A stretch of DNA of 40,874 nt from Paenibacillus sp. BK033 (lineage in GTDB: Bacteria > Bacillota > Bacilli > Paenibacillales > Paenibacillaceae), in NCBI RefSeq assembly GCF_004345425.1, contig NZ_SLVP01000018.1, forward strand, positions 1 through 40,874. The letters run 5' to 3'. The translations under genes and the position numbers were made by a program. Below the pieces are notes generated by a model. That model was not told the DNA's origin. It worked only from the letters and a program-made list of their open reading frames with translations, and did no database searches. This document shows positions 40,832 to 40,874 of the stretch, one piece after another (the stretch's first letter is position 1; each line of letters opens with the position of its first letter).

Positions 40832-40874
40832 GGATAAGCCCTCGACCGATTAGTATTCGTCAGCTCCACACATT
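40832..40874 (-). rRNA. rrl: 23S rRNA, 3' end (partial)
   Basis: On the minus strand the edge reads GTGTGGAGCTGACGAATACT, then AATCGGTCGAGGGCTTATCC, the conserved 3' end of Bacillales 23S rRNA. The gene continues beyond the right edge. The exact mature end, about 40832, is an estimate. Confidence 0.95.

Overview
The window is a piece of a Firmicutes chromosome, most likely a Paenibacillus or close relative. This is inferred from Bacillus-like gene order (cggR-gapA-pgk-tpiA-gpmI-eno; smpB-ssrA; hprK-lgt-ppaX-yvoF-hisZGDB...; rapZ-yvcK-whiA-crh), AGGAGG ribosome binding sites, CtsR and CggR operators, and the rRNA and tRNA sequences. No phage, insertion sequence, CRISPR array or classical accessory island is visible. 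Nearly everything is co-oriented on the minus strand. The interval is bracketed by two rRNA operons in the same orientation: the 5' end of a 16S gene at the left edge, and the 3' end of a 23S gene followed by six tRNAs at the right edge.

Layout from left to right: 16S start with tandem rrn promoters (1-330); a small collagen-like protein (608-964, plus strand); tmRNA and smpB; a cold-shock protein; RNase R with an unusually long basic Gly/Arg tail; secG; the glycolytic block eno, gpmI, tpiA, pgk, gapA and its regulator cggR (6.2-13.5 kb), with a recognisable CggR operator; tRNA-Arg; clpP (plus) under a CtsR box; an HPr/Crh-type protein, whiA, yvcK, rapZ and a ROK glucokinase (14.7-18.9 kb); trxB; a TPR protein; a divergent PRPP synthetase; hisJ, hisIE, hisF, hisH, hisB, hisD, hisG, hisZ (23.4-30.2 kb); an acyltransferase, ppaX, lgt and hprK; an ECF sigma factor with its DUF4179-type anti-sigma; an MsmX/UgpC-type ATPase; a PucR-type regulator; a TagO/WecA-type transferase; an FMN reductase (plus); then tRNA-Lys, Tyr, Phe, Asp, Val and Met and the 23S end.

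The main theme is central carbon flow and its control: lower glycolysis under CggR, glucokinase heading the yvcK/crh operon, and HPr kinase with PpaX as the likely modifiers of the HPr-like protein. The second theme is PRPP and histidine synthesis. The third is RNA and protein quality control (SmpB, tmRNA, RNase R, ClpP).

This is mostly conserved core genome. The points most worth a second look are the absence of hisA from an otherwise complete his cluster; the divergent PRPP synthetase beside it; the retained His15 in the Crh-position HPr; the RNase R tail; a structured repeat-rich intergenic region at 20.06-20.24 kb; and an rRNA operon with no 5S gene between 23S and the tRNAs.
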